Shown here: in pieces, positions 1 to 10,078 of the stretch
Numbering within the stretch: position 1 is the stretch's first letter
Layout of the letters: each line of letters begins with the position of its first letter
Source: Kyrpidia tusciae DSM 2912
GTDB taxonomy: Bacteria; Bacillota; Bacilli; Kyrpidiales; Kyrpidiaceae
Assembly (NCBI RefSeq): GCF_000092905.1
Contig: NC_014098.1
Span: 496,001-560,000 of the forward strand
DNA length: 64,000 nt
Direction: 5' to 3'
The notes under the pieces: model-generated
Database searches by the model: none
The model's input: the letters and a program-made list of their open reading frames with translations, nothing else
What the model was told of the DNA's origin: nothing
Position numbers and translations under genes: made by a program

Positions 1-23
1 GCTTTGGGAAAGAGGTGACCGAG

Positions 24-443
24 TTGTTTCTCGATCGTTCCTGGGTTCGCGCCCGCCTGGAATTGATGAGTTCCTATGCCGAGGGCGTTAAAGAGGTCAA
101 GGGCCGCGGGCGGTCGGCGTTTGATAGCGATCCTTTGATTCGCATGGCCGCCGAACGCAGTTTGCATATGTCCATCGAATGCCTGATCGATGGCTGCAAC
201 CACATCATCGACGGGTACGCCATGCGGGACCCCGTCAGCTATCAAGACATTTTGCAGATTATGATGGAAGAAGGTATTTTCGACCGGTCCTTCGGGGAAT
301 CGTTTCTGCCGGTGGCGGATCTCCGCCGGCTTTTGGCCAAGGATTACGATCGGTTGACCCCGGAGCAGGTCTGGGACGCGGTGGAAAAATATGCAGACGC
401 CTTTGATGAAGCGCGTCGATCTCTTGAGAAGTTTCTGGGTTGA
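24..443 (+). CDS. DUF86 / HepT-like protein (YutE-type), degenerate active site
   Basis: Small all-helical protein of 139 residues matching the DUF86 pattern: a basic-hydrophobic first helix, then an ERSLHMSIE helix and an IDGCNHIID helix, then a PVSYQDIL segment. Toxic HepT members carry an R-x4-H-x-Y motif near the C-terminus. Here the equivalent stretch reads RRLLAKDY, so the histidine is replaced by lysine, and no antitoxin nucleotidyltransferase gene is seen nearby. It is therefore probably a housekeeping homologue like B. subtilis YutE rather than a toxin. The TTG at 24 is preferred because an AAAGAGG-type ribosome site sits 5-6 bases before it; a GTG at 15 overlaps that site. The cellular role is not known from the sequence. 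Confidence 0.7.
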   Translation: MFLDRSWVRARLELMSSYAEGVKEVKGRGRSAFDSDPLIRMAAERSLHMSIECLIDGCNHIIDGYAMRDPVSYQDILQIMMEEGIFDRSFGESFLPVADLRRLLAKDYDRLTPEQVWDAVEKYADAFDEARRSLEKFLG

Positions 444-563
444 CACGGGGCCGGGCGGGAAAATGATTCCGGACCCTTTCGCCGGCCGGGTCGGAATAAT
501 GGGCGAAATGTCCGTCATGTATCGTTGTTCTTCGCAACGTTACGATTTTGTACAGCCATAGAC

Positions 564-574
564 GATGTGACACA
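564..574 (+). promoter_or_regulatory. GATGTGACACA element before the deacetylase gene
   Basis: An 11-base element about 50 bases before the deacetylase start. It differs by one base from elements in the same orientation ahead of both ECF sigma-factor genes (42595-42606 and the complement of 50641-50652). Whether it is part of a promoter or an operator cannot be decided by eye. Confidence 0.3.
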
Positions 575-625
575 TTTCACGGTAAGATGATAGAGGGGGC
601 TTCTCGCTGTAGGAGGCAGGACATC

Positions 626-1930
626 ATGGCGTGGTTGACGGTTGCTCTTCTCGTGATGGTGGGGTATACCGTGGTACCCACTTTTCTCGGAAGGACGATG
701 GGGATTGGATGCATCAAGCGCTTACCACCCGGGATGAAGTTGGCGGCCCTTACCTTTGACGATGGACCGAGCCCGGAGTACACCCCCAAGATCCTCGAAA
801 TTCTACGGGCGGAGAGCGTCCGAGCCACCTTTTTCGTCTTGGCGGAAAAGGCGCTTCGTCACCCCGATCTCATCAGGATGATGGTGGGCGAAGGACACGA
901 TGTGGCGATCCACGGCCTGACCCACCGGCCCCTGTGGCTCCTCGGGCCCGGGAAGACCAGACAGGAAGTGGTTGAGGCGGCAAGGTGCTTGGAAGATACT
1001 TTTGGCGTGCAGATCCGCTGGTACAGGCCCCCGTGGGGGTTGTTGAACCTGCCGGCGTACATCTGGTCACTGCGTCAGCACATCCGGCCCGTCCTGTGGA
1101 GCCATATGAGTTGGGACTGGGCGGCAAAGGGGTCTCCGGCCGAACTCGCCCGCAGAATGATCCGGACAATGAAAGACGGGGCCATTGTTCTTCTCCACGA
1201 TTCGGGGGACACTTTTGGGGCTCGCCGGGATGCCCCGGCGGTGGTGGTTGAGGCTCTGCCCCTGTTTGTGGAATGGGCCAAAGAGGACGGATGGCGGTTG
1301 GTGAAATTGTCGGAGGTGCCAAGGCGAACCTTCCGAGAACGGCTCTGGAACTGGGTGGATCGCTTAGGCGCTCGGTTGATGCATTCTCAACCCCTGGGAG
1401 GGCCGGGGGAGTGTCTCTTCCGCCTCGGGCGAAGGCGCTATTGGGGCTGGCCGATCACCCTGAAGAACGGAACTCGGTTGCGGTTTGGGGATCCGGTGGC
1501 GGAGATTCATTTTGACAATACACTTTTAGAATCACTGATGAAAGACGCGAAGAATGAGTGGCAATTGTCCCTTCGTTATATGCAGATCGGGCGCCGGTCT
1601 CTCCCGATCCTGGCCCGGGCGGTGGAGGAGGATCCGCGATGGCGCGGGGTAAAAGTGGTGTACGGCCTGAGCGTACTGAGCCGGGGAACCGACCGGGCGG
1701 GGTTTATCGTCTCCCCCCTTCGGCCAAGGTGGTTAAGGCGTCTGGTTTCCCGTTATCTTCAGGGTGTGCTCCTCGCGCACCATCCGGAGGGTCGAGACAG
1801 GTTGTCCCAAGGCCTTCAGACCCTGCAAGCGGATTGGATCTACATTTCACCGGAGACGTTGATTCAGCTTTACGGTTCTCGGCGGGGAGAGAAGCCCCCC
1901 GGCGCGGGTTCCGCCGATGACCGGGGATGA
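626..1930 (+). CDS. polysaccharide deacetylase with C-terminal YkoP-like domain
   Basis: A 434-residue protein that probably removes acetyl groups from a cell-wall or surface glycan outside the membrane. A hydrophobic N-terminal segment acts as a membrane anchor. The NodB/CE4 domain follows: TFDDGP at about residues 43-48 (catalytic base and metal Asp), HGLTH near 95 (metal histidines), RPPWG near 133 and LLHD near 189. After residue 250 comes a roughly 180-residue region that is not part of the deacetylase fold; from memory it resembles the YkoP-type domain of Bacillus, which I could not verify. The ATG at 626 follows an AGGAGG ribosome site. The stop overlaps the start of the next gene (ATGA), so the two are probably translated together as a cell-envelope operon. 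Confidence 0.85.
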   Translation: MAWLTVALLVMVGYTVVPTFLGRTMGIGCIKRLPPGMKLAALTFDDGPSPEYTPKILEILRAESVRATFFVLAEKALRHPDLIRMMVGEGHDVAIHGLTHRPLWLLGPGKTRQEVVEAARCLEDTFGVQIRWYRPPWGLLNLPAYIWSLRQHIRPVLWSHMSWDWAAKGSPAELARRMIRTMKDGAIVLLHDSGDTFGARRDAPAVVVEALPLFVEWAKEDGWRLVKLSEVPRRTFRERLWNWVDRLGARLMHSQPLGGPGECLFRLGRRRYWGWPITLKNGTRLRFGDPVAEIHFDNTLLESLMKDAKNEWQLSLRYMQIGRRSLPILARAVEEDPRWRGVKVVYGLSVLSRGTDRAGFIVSPLRPRWLRRLVSRYLQGVLLAHHPEGRDRLSQGLQTLQADWIYISPETLIQLYGSRRGEKPPGAGSADDRG

Positions 1931-3096
1931 CGATGCCCGCCGCACCTGCCAGGTGTGGGCTGCGGGAGGGAGTTGAGGGATTGGGACGGGGGATTCTGCT
2001 TACGGATGATTTTGGCAGCGGCCACACCCTGGCGGCTGTAGCCGTAGCGGAGGCGTGGAATCGACGACACCCGGACGAACGGGTGGAAGTCGTGCGAAGT
2101 CTTGAGCGGTCTCATCCAATGTTGACCCACATGGTGATCGGCACATACCTGATGTTGCTGCGGAGATGGCCCAGTGCTTACCGCTGGATGTACCAGGCCA
2201 CCGAAGGGCAACCCAGACTGCACATCGGTGCTTCGGGACTTGTGGGGGTGATCTACGCCCGTTCGTTCATGATGTGGATGACCCGGCAGAACGTGGATTG
2301 GGCGATGACGACCCACCCTTTCTCCTTGGCTCTGTTGGAGCGTTTTCGCCAAAATGGGTGGCGGGGGAAGTTCGGGACGTTGGTCACCGACTTTCATGTG
2401 CATCGCTTCTGGTGGAGTCCGGAGGCGGACTGGTACTGTGTGCCGTTTCCCTGGATGAGGGATGAATTGATCGACTTGGGATATCCCCGGGAACGGGTGC
2501 ATGTCACGGGTTTTCCGCTGCGGCCGGCCTTCAGCCAGGCGATCCCCAAAGCCCAGGCTCTGGCCCGGCTGGGCTGGGAGGATGTACCCCGGGTGCTGTG
2601 CATGGGCGGAGGGCTGGGCCTGGGGAATGTGAGAGAATGGTTAGGCTGGTTGGATGAGTCTCCGGCGGATTTTGAAATGGTGGTGGTGGCGGGCCGGAAT
2701 CGCCGCCTGCACAAGGAGCTGGCCCAGCGGGCGGCCGGATGGAGGCATGCCTTGCGAATTCTGGGGTATCGCGACGATATCCAAGATGTCTTTGCCGCCA
2801 GCGACGTCTTGGTGACCAAACCGGGGACGGCCACGGTGGTGGAGGCGGCGGCGATGGGGTTGCCGATGGTCTGCGCTGTGCCACTGCCCGGCCATGAGGA
2901 GGACAACGCCCGGGCGTTGGCTAAACTCGGGGTGATCTCCGGGCCGACGAAAGGGGTCGAGATGCGCCAAGCGGTGGAACGCTTGTTGCTGGATGAAGAA
3001 GTGCGTCGTCGCGTGAAGGATCGGTTGCGAAGGCTGGTTCAACAGGGAGCTGCCGATTTGGTGGCCGATGTCCTGGGGAGTGAACAATGGAAATGA
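1927..3096 (+). CDS. MGDG synthase-family glycosyltransferase (UgtP/YkoN-like)
   Basis: Predicted GT28-type glycosyltransferase of 389 residues. It has an N-terminal acceptor domain with the ILLTDDFGSGH loop (about residues 24-33) and a C-terminal nucleotide-sugar site with VTKPGTATVVEAAAMGLP (about 297-314), the typical PG(T/G)xTxxEA motif. Family members add glucose or galactose from UDP-sugars to diacylglycerol on the cytoplasmic face of the membrane, or transfer GlcNAc as MurG does. The coupling to a polysaccharide deacetylase (4-base overlap) and a divergent PAP2 gene (10-base overlap downstream) supports a role in glycolipid or surface-glycan synthesis. The exact sugar and acceptor cannot be read from the sequence. 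Confidence 0.85.
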   Translation: MTMPAAPARCGLREGVEGLGRGILLTDDFGSGHTLAAVAVAEAWNRRHPDERVEVVRSLERSHPMLTHMVIGTYLMLLRRWPSAYRWMYQATEGQPRLHIGASGLVGVIYARSFMMWMTRQNVDWAMTTHPFSLALLERFRQNGWRGKFGTLVTDFHVHRFWWSPEADWYCVPFPWMRDELIDLGYPRERVHVTGFPLRPAFSQAIPKAQALARLGWEDVPRVLCMGGGLGLGNVREWLGWLDESPADFEMVVVAGRNRRLHKELAQRAAGWRHALRILGYRDDIQDVFAASDVLVTKPGTATVVEAAAMGLPMVCAVPLPGHEEDNARALAKLGVISGPTKGVEMRQAVERLLLDEEVRRRVKDRLRRLVQQGAADLVADVLGSEQWK

Positions 3097-3554
3097 ACAC
3101 TTCGTGGAATTTGCCGTTATTGTCTGCACTGGCGTCCATGTTAGTGGCTCAAGGCATCAAGATTCCTTTTCAGCGATGGCGGGAAAAGGCGTGGAATTGG
3201 CGATTGGCGTTCTGCAGTGGAGGCATGCCCAGTTCTCATGCGGCGGTCGTGAGCGCGTTGGCGGTGGCGATGGGGTTATCTTATGGTTGGAATTCGCCCT
3301 GGTTCGCTGTGTCATCCGTCTTTGCCACCGTGGTGCTATACGACGCCGTGGGCGTGCGCCGCCAGGCCGGGCAACAGGCCGTGGTGCTGTACGAATTAAT
3401 CAACCGGGCCCAAGAGGCGGGGATTGATTTGTCGGGCGTGGCAGCGGCCCAGGCCCGAAGGTGGGTGCACCGGGGCCATACGCCCCTGGAGGTGGCGGGT
3501 GGAGTGACGCTCGGCACCAGTATCGCCTGCTTGGTGTATCTCATGGCTCACTGA
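3087..3554 (+). CDS. divergent PAP2 family membrane protein (YuiD-like, DUF212)
   Basis: A 155-residue membrane protein. It keeps the divergent PAP2 signature GGMPSSHAA (residues about 48-56), then a VLYDAVGVRRQAGQQA segment and HTPLEVAGG, the counterpart of the second PAP2 histidine region. Several hydrophobic stretches fit four or five membrane helices. Family members are presumed to be lipid-phosphate phosphatases, but biochemical proof is scarce. It is translationally coupled to the glycosyltransferase, which suggests work on a lipid-linked substrate or product of that pathway. Confidence 0.85.
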   Translation: MEMNTSWNLPLLSALASMLVAQGIKIPFQRWREKAWNWRLAFCSGGMPSSHAAVVSALAVAMGLSYGWNSPWFAVSSVFATVVLYDAVGVRRQAGQQAVVLYELINRAQEAGIDLSGVAAAQARRWVHRGHTPLEVAGGVTLGTSIACLVYLMAH

Positions 3555-3742
3555 CGGAGATTGGCGCGAGCGGGCCATGGGTTCGGCCGTCCGGGGGCGC
3601 CCCCGGTGATCCCGGGGCATGAGGGAGCCGGCCACCTCGCTCCCCCGTGGGCCTGTAGGGTACGAGACCCGCGCAAAGCTTCTAATGTCGAGCGCTTCAG
3701 GGGCGAGACCCAGATAGGCCTGGGCTCCGTCTCGCTGATGGC

Positions 3743-4639
3743 TCACGGCACGGCGGAGAAGACGGTTTGGTCCGTCCACCGCCGGAGTTCTTCGTCGGTC
3801 CAAGTTACCTGATGGAGGGGGACGGGTGTGCCAGTGTCCACGGCGCGGGTCACCCGTCCTTCTTCTTCCAGTTTAACGAGGTGTCCCAAGAGGGTGCGCT
3901 CCGCCACCCAGCGGGCGGCAGGCGGAATTTGCCCTTCATAGATGGCCGATACCAGGTCGGCGATCCGCCGGGGATGTTTGTCGATCAGGGACATGATCTG
4001 CTCTTCCCGTTCCTGACGGTGGGAAAGATAGTAGCGAATCTGGCCCGCCGGATCCTGCACAAGCGGTCCGTGGGCGGGACCTGCGATGTCGGCGGGATAG
4101 GTCAACAGTTTTCGGAGGGTATTGAGATAGGTTCGAAGGTGTCCGTCCGGCGGGCCGATCCAGGTCGTCCCGGCTCCGAGAACGGCGTCTCCGGTGAACA
4201 AGACCTTTGCCGTCGGCTCCCAGAAACAGAGGTGTCCCGGCGTGTGACCCGGAGTTTCCAGGGCGACCAAGCGGACTTCGCCGACCTGCCGAGTGGTGCC
4301 CTCCACGAGGTCCGGTCGGAGGCGGGGTTCTGGGACGTACTGTCGTACCGCCTCCGCATCGGCCGGGTGGACGTGCACGGGGCAATCCCACAGTTCGGCC
4401 AAATATCCCGCTCCCGCTGCGTGGTCCGGGTGGTGGTGAGTCAACAGTATGCCGGTGATGTGCAGGTTGCGTTCCCGGACGGCATCCGTCAAGGGTCGCA
4501 GAGCTTCCGGGTCTGAGTAGCCGGCGTCGATGACGAGGCCTTCGCCCCCGTCGGATACCAGGAACAGGTTTGTCCCGGTGGCCGGCGGTAACGTGGGGGT
4601 CCTGGCGGCGACGAGAGTCACCCATTGCGGCAGATTCAT
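3743..4639 (-). CDS. MBL-fold metallohydrolase
   Basis: A 298-residue metallo-beta-lactamase-fold protein. The zinc-binding motif THHHPDHAAGAG lies at about residues 67-78, followed by an ETPGHTPGHLCFW segment and LFTGDAVLG, which supply the further metal ligands. The C-terminal third (DLVSAIYEG, ERTLLGHLVKLEEEGRV) is a winged-helix-like module found in the LACTB2/RNase-Z-related hydrolase subgroup. The start at 4639 has GGAAGGAGC upstream; the longer reading frame beyond it has no ribosome site. The substrate is unknown; thioesters, lactones and RNA are all possible in this family. It is transcribed divergently from the cobalamin adenosyltransferase gene. Confidence 0.8.
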   Translation of the reverse strand: MNLPQWVTLVAARTPTLPPATGTNLFLVSDGGEGLVIDAGYSDPEALRPLTDAVRERNLHITGILLTHHHPDHAAGAGYLAELWDCPVHVHPADAEAVRQYVPEPRLRPDLVEGTTRQVGEVRLVALETPGHTPGHLCFWEPTAKVLFTGDAVLGAGTTWIGPPDGHLRTYLNTLRKLLTYPADIAGPAHGPLVQDPAGQIRYYLSHRQEREEQIMSLIDKHPRRIADLVSAIYEGQIPPAARWVAERTLLGHLVKLEEEGRVTRAVDTGTPVPLHQVTWTDEELRRWTDQTVFSAVP

Positions 4640-4719
4640 GAGTCTGCTCCTTCCCTGGGTAGTTGAGTTATTCTCATAGTAGAGCCAAAATGTTCGGTTG
4701 TCCACAAGGGGGGCTGGTT

Positions 4720-5283
4720 GTGCGCATATATACCCGGTCGGGAGATGACGGGAAGACCAGTTTGGTGTTTGGCCGGCGCATCGGAAAGGATTCCTTACGC
4801 GTGGACACGTATGGAACGGTCGATGAGGCGAATTCCGCCGTCGGTGCGGCTGTGGCCCTGCTCCGCGGGCGATCGGCGGGCAACTGGGGGGACGTGATCG
4901 CCGCCTTGGAGCGGGTGCAGCGGGAGTTATTCGACGTGGGCCGTGAGCTGGCCACGCCCGAGGAGAAGCGCGAAGGCAGTTTTGTCACCGATAAACACGT
5001 TTTGGGGTTGGAGAAAAATATCGACCGGTGGGAGGACGAATTGCCTCCTCTGACTCGGTTTATTTTGCCGGGCGGGGACCCGGCAGCGGCGATGTTGCAC
5101 CTCGCGCGAACGATTTGCCGGCGGGCCGAACGCCGGGTCGTGGCCCTTGCCCAGGAAGAGCCGGTGGCGGATTCGGTGCGTCGGTACCTCAACCGCCTGT
5201 CCGACTTTCTGTTTGTCGCGGCCAGGGTCGTCAACCACCGCCTAGGCATTCAGGAGCCAGCCGTCGATTTTCAACAGGGATAA
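4720..5283 (+). CDS. PduO-type cob(I)alamin adenosyltransferase
   Basis: ATP:corrinoid adenosyltransferase that transfers the adenosyl group of ATP to cob(I)alamin, giving adenosylcobalamin in the cytoplasm. Family motifs are all present: IYTRSGDDGKTSL right at the N-terminus (ATP binding), VDTYGTVDEANSAVG, FILPGG, RTICRRAERRVV and a C-terminal YLNRLSDFLFVAAR. The length of 187 residues is normal. The GTG at 4720 follows AAGGGGGG and begins exactly at the conserved N-terminal motif, so the longer upstream frame is rejected. Its presence suggests B12-dependent enzymes in the cell, although none are in this window. Confidence 0.92.
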   Translation: MRIYTRSGDDGKTSLVFGRRIGKDSLRVDTYGTVDEANSAVGAAVALLRGRSAGNWGDVIAALERVQRELFDVGRELATPEEKREGSFVTDKHVLGLEKNIDRWEDELPPLTRFILPGGDPAAAMLHLARTICRRAERRVVALAQEEPVADSVRRYLNRLSDFLFVAARVVNHRLGIQEPAVDFQQG

Positions 5284-5300
5284 GGAGTGCGGGGTGTAGA

Positions 5301-6092
5301 ATGAGCAAAAACCTTCACGAGAAACGCGGAGTGATTGTCGATCTCGATGGCACGTTGTACCGGGGGGACCGGGCCATTCCCAGTGCTGTGTCCTGGTATC
5401 AAACAATCAGCCGCTCTACCGACGTGGTCTTCGTCACGAACAACTCCATGTATTCGCCGGAACGCGTGGCGTCTCGGCTCCGGAACATGGGGTTTCCCGC
5501 AGACAAACAGCGGGTCCTGACCTCGGCGGTTGCCGCGGCGGCCTACGCCGCCGAGGTCTGGAAGCACGAGCCGATTCTCGTTCTTGGAGAAGAAGGGCTG
5601 TGGCAAGCTGTGTCTTCGGCCGGGCTCCGCGCATTCCGGCCTGGAGAGATCGTTCCAGCCGAGGCCGCGGCGGTGCTGCAAGGGATTCACACCCACTGCA
5701 CCTACAACGATCTGGCTGAACTATGCTTGGCCATCCGGGCCGGTGCCGCCTATGTGCTCACCAACCCGGACCGAGCCCTGCCGCACACGAGGGGACTGAT
5801 TCCCGGCGCCGGATCGATCGGAGCGCTCATTGAAACGGCCACCGGCGTCGCGCCTCTTGTGATTGGGAAACCCCAAGGGCGCATGATGGAACAAGCCCTC
5901 GGCCTGCTCGGTCTTCCTAAAGAAGAGGTGGTCGTGGTGGGGGACAACTTGGACACCGACATTCTGGCCGGCCACAGGGCTGGCCTTGACACCGTTCTCG
6001 TGTTGACCGGGTATTCCCGCCGAGAAGATCTTGCGTCTGCCGCCGTTTCCCCCACCTGGGTACTGGACGATCTCACTCAATGGTTTGCGTAG
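5301..6092 (+). CDS. HAD-IIA family hydrolase (NagD/AraL-like phosphatase)
   Basis: A 263-residue cytoplasmic sugar- or nucleotide-phosphatase of the NagD subfamily. HAD motif I is IVDLDGTLYRG (about residues 12-22) with both catalytic aspartates, motif II is the VFVTNNS stretch (about 45-51), the lysine motif is VIGKPQG, and motif IV is VVVGDNLDTDILAG. The cap domain between motifs II and III is of the C2 type. The natural substrate cannot be assigned. It starts 17 bases after the adenosyltransferase stop, so the two may share a transcript. Its 3' end overlaps the convergent MarR gene by 16 bases. Confidence 0.88.
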   Translation: MSKNLHEKRGVIVDLDGTLYRGDRAIPSAVSWYQTISRSTDVVFVTNNSMYSPERVASRLRNMGFPADKQRVLTSAVAAAAYAAEVWKHEPILVLGEEGLWQAVSSAGLRAFRPGEIVPAEAAAVLQGIHTHCTYNDLAELCLAIRAGAAYVLTNPDRALPHTRGLIPGAGSIGALIETATGVAPLVIGKPQGRMMEQALGLLGLPKEEVVVVGDNLDTDILAGHRAGLDTVLVLTGYSRREDLASAAVSPTWVLDDLTQWFA

Positions 6093-6622
6093 ACGGTGTG
6101 AGTCATCTTTTCCACGTCTTCAGGATTGTCGGTTTGCTTCCACTGCGCGGTGGAGCGGAGCAGCCATTGGGTAAAATCCCGCCCGGACAGGGCCTCGCAT
6201 AGGAAAAGGCCGATCTGAACCGGGAGTTCCTGTTGGCCGCCCATGTGTTCTTGCAGTTTTTGAATCGCTTGAATCACTCGGGACTGTTCAATTTCTGCAC
6301 TCACGGCGTCGAACAACCGGCGCCCTTCTTCCGTCAGGTGCACCTCGGTGACCCGTTCGTCTTCTTGATTCGACCGAGTGGTCACAAGCCCCAATTGTTC
6401 TAATTTCGCAACATTGTGGAAAGCGCTCGAAATGTGCCAAAGTCCGCGCTGGGCGATGGTGGATATGGAAACCCCATCTTCCTGATACAACAGACTCAGC
6501 AAATGAAGCTGGGATCCCGTCAGGTGATAGGGTCGTGCAATGCGGCGCAGGTCGTCGTCCAACGCCTTGGATAAGCTTCGGATCAGGTTAAACGTCAGAT
6601 GGACATCGGCCCATCGGTGCAT
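6077..6622 (-). CDS. MarR family transcriptional regulator
   Basis: A 181-residue winged-helix regulator. The helix-turn-helix region is SISTIAQRGLWHISSAFHNVAKLEQLGLV, followed by a wing ending in VTEVHLTEEGRRLFDAV, the typical MarR order. The C-terminal tail of about 60 residues is longer than in small MarR proteins and resembles the Hpr/ScoC type, which is an inference. ATG at 6622 is preferred: GGAGG lies nine bases upstream. Its targets are not evident, but it stands divergently from the GmhB-like gene across a 140-base gap. Confidence 0.8.
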   Translation of the reverse strand: MHRWADVHLTFNLIRSLSKALDDDLRRIARPYHLTGSQLHLLSLLYQEDGVSISTIAQRGLWHISSAFHNVAKLEQLGLVTTRSNQEDERVTEVHLTEEGRRLFDAVSAEIEQSRVIQAIQKLQEHMGGQQELPVQIGLFLCEALSGRDFTQWLLRSTAQWKQTDNPEDVEKMTHTVYANH

Positions 6623-6762
6623 GAACAAGCACCTCCTCGTGAAATCTACACCTGTGCGATCGTTTCTGAGGCAAAGGGTCTTTCCATATCAATCTATGCT
6701 CTCATAGCAATTCGAGATGTCTTTCGTTTTTAAGCCCGTACCTCGATGAAAGGATTGAGGCT

Positions 6763-7302
6763 GTGAGACCCGCTGTGTTCCTCGACCGCGATGGCGTGAT
6801 CAACCCATATGTAGCCCATATTCATCGCGTCGGGGAATTTCCCCTGCTCCCGGGGGTCGGTGCGGCCATCCGGCGCCTCAACGATGCCGGCTTATGGGTG
6901 TTTGTGGTGACGAATCAGGGCGGCGTCGGATTGGGGTATATGGACGAAAAGGATGTGCGCAGCGTGCACCGCTGGATGCGCCAGCGCCTCACCGCCGAAA
7001 AAGCGCGGATCGACGCCATTCGGTTTTGCCCCCATGCGCCGCAGAGCGGGTGTTCTTGCCGAAAGCCGGCCCCTGGGATGCTGCTGGACCTGATGCGCGC
7101 CTACCCCGTGGACCCGGAGCTGAGCTTTATCGTCGGGGACCGAGAATCGGACGTGGAGGCGGGACATCGCGCCGGGATTCGCGCGGTCCGCATCGGCGAC
7201 GGACCGACTCGGGCGGAATTTCGAGCTCCCGACCTCCCCGCGGCCGTTAACCTTATTTTAACGTATCATCTTGTAAAACGGGAAATGAAAATCAAGAGAT
7301 GA
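6763..7302 (+). CDS. HisB-N/GmhB-type HAD phosphatase
   Basis: A 179-residue HAD phosphatase similar to D-glycero-D-manno-heptose 1,7-bisphosphate phosphatase. Visible motifs are FLDRDGVINPYV (motif I, residues 5-16), VVTNQGGVGLGY (motif II), a zinc loop CPHAPQSGCSCRKPAPG (Cys/His cluster of GmhB and HisB-N) and VGDRESDVEAGHRAG (motif IV). The heptose pathway has S-layer and surface-glycan roles in Gram-positives, but no other heptose genes are in this window, so the substrate is uncertain. The start is a GTG after AAAGGATTGAGG. It is followed at 48 bases by fumC. Confidence 0.85.
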   Translation: MRPAVFLDRDGVINPYVAHIHRVGEFPLLPGVGAAIRRLNDAGLWVFVVTNQGGVGLGYMDEKDVRSVHRWMRQRLTAEKARIDAIRFCPHAPQSGCSCRKPAPGMLLDLMRAYPVDPELSFIVGDRESDVEAGHRAGIRAVRIGDGPTRAEFRAPDLPAAVNLILTYHLVKREMKIKR

Positions 7303-7350
7303 TTGATCGGTAAAATGTGGTATATCCAACCGTCAAGGAGCGTGAAAAAT

Positions 7351-8736
<1,386 letters not shown>

Positions 8737-8890
8737 GAAACGAAAAATCGGCGGGCGGCGGAACGAACCGTTCTCCGTGGATGGTTTTTGGCGCCGGGAC
8801 CCGGTGAGCCCACTTCTGGACTCTCCGGACCCTGTCGGCGGTTCTCTCATAGACTGGTGTTGAACGTCACCAGCCCAGGAGGGAGAACCG

Positions 8891-9919
8891 ATGGAGGACC
8901 AACGGAGCGCGAAGGACAACGAGGGTCAGAAGAATCAAAGTGCTGAGGAGTGGCTCGGGGGATCTCCCGCTCCCGTACCGATGCCCGCCGCCTGGACAGA
9001 GCCGGTGGAATCCGAGACGCCGATGTGGCGGCATGGATATGGGTTCGACGGGGATCAAGGGGCCAGCTATCCGTCTCCTGGACTGCCGGGTCAGGTGCCG
9101 GATGAGTTGCTTTACGGGGGGCCGGGGCCGGGGGATGAGTGCGGCGCCTGTCGGCAGATGTACGTCCCGCCGGCGGGGACGCCTGGGGCACCTGGCGCCC
9201 CCTGGGCCCCGTATGGGACGGCGGGCATGTTGCCCGGCATTCTTCCGCCGTTAGTGGAGTCAGTGCTCCCGGGCCAGGTGTCTCCCGGGGGTACCGGCGC
9301 TCCCATGCCCGGGCAGCCCGGTTATGTCCCCGGTGCCCCGGGTGCGCCGTCCGGAATGCCGGGAGGTCCAGGAGGATACCCCGGGTTGCCAGGGACCGGA
9401 TACCCAGGGGCAGCGGGCTATCCCGGGGGAGGCGCGCCCATGGGCGGCCTGCCGATTCCTCCGATCATACCGGGGTTGCCAAGCGGTGTGCCCGGAATGC
9501 CGGGGGCTCCCGGTGCCGGGGTGCCAAGCGCTGGAGCGCCTGGAGTGGGGGCGCCGGGGATGCCCGGTGTTGGCACGCCCGGGATTCCGGGGATGCCCGG
9601 GGGCGGGATGATGCCGTATATGTTCGGGGGACCGGGAATGGGCATGCCGGGGGCGCCCGGTGTCGGTATGCCGCCCGGGGGGCCGGGGGCAGGGACACCC
9701 GGAATGTCCGGGACCGGGAGCCCGTCTCCGGACGGTTGGGGATTTCCTCCCCTTGAAACGGGCTGGGTCCCTCGAGAACCTCTTGGTTACCTCGAACAAT
9801 ACCCCGTACCCGGCGCCCGGCCGGAAGACTTGCGGGCATATGACCCGCCGGCCTTGCCCGAAGATACCTCAGAAGGCGCTGACACGATGGAGGGAGGACG
9901 GGAACAGGAATCCTCTTGA
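8891..9919 (+). CDS. collagen-like Gly-X-Y repeat protein
   Basis: A 342-residue protein with a charged N-terminal part (about residues 1-75, with a CGAC motif soon after) and a central region from about residue 95 to 275 made almost wholly of G-x-y triplets such as GAPGVGAPGMPG and GIPGMPGGGMMP. The repeats are rich in proline at the first variable position. No signal peptide or membrane segment is visible, so it may be a spore-surface or exosporium-type protein rather than a classical secreted one. The C-terminal tail (about 276-342) is acidic and non-repetitive. A GGAGGGAGA ribosome site precedes the ATG. Codon use is very GC-rich, and long frames seen in other readings here are by-products of the repeat. 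The function is unknown. Confidence 0.8.
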   Translation: MEDQRSAKDNEGQKNQSAEEWLGGSPAPVPMPAAWTEPVESETPMWRHGYGFDGDQGASYPSPGLPGQVPDELLYGGPGPGDECGACRQMYVPPAGTPGAPGAPWAPYGTAGMLPGILPPLVESVLPGQVSPGGTGAPMPGQPGYVPGAPGAPSGMPGGPGGYPGLPGTGYPGAAGYPGGGAPMGGLPIPPIIPGLPSGVPGMPGAPGAGVPSAGAPGVGAPGMPGVGTPGIPGMPGGGMMPYMFGGPGMGMPGAPGVGMPPGGPGAGTPGMSGTGSPSPDGWGFPPLETGWVPREPLGYLEQYPVPGARPEDLRAYDPPALPEDTSEGADTMEGGREQESS

Positions 9920-9982
9920 CCCCGACACCCGGCCCTGCTGCCACGCAGAGATCCCACCCCTTTTCGTCTGTCCCCCGCAGTC

Positions 9983-10006
9983 GAGGCGCCCCGTTTGGGG
10001 CGCCTC
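9983..10006. terminator. strong hairpin after the collagen-like gene
   Basis: A perfect 10-base-pair stem (GAGGCGCCCC with its complement) and a GTTT loop, 64 bases after the collagen-like stop codon. No clear run of T follows, so it may act as a weak terminator or as an mRNA-end stabiliser. Confidence 0.55.
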
Positions 10007-10078
10007 TCCCAGACTTTGCATGACCCGGCGACTGGACGATTAGAATAGGGATGACCTGCCGTTCAGGGGAAGGGGGAG

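Noticed and set aside
3555-3742. Possible transposase remnant (minus-strand AYLGLAPEALDIRSFAR-like stretch)
   Set aside because: Faint resemblance only; too short and without conserved catalytic residues to call.
9112-9799. Several proline- and glycine-rich frames across the collagen-like gene
   Set aside because: All arise from the GC-rich triplet repeat; only the Gly-x-y frame has a ribosome site and non-repetitive ends.
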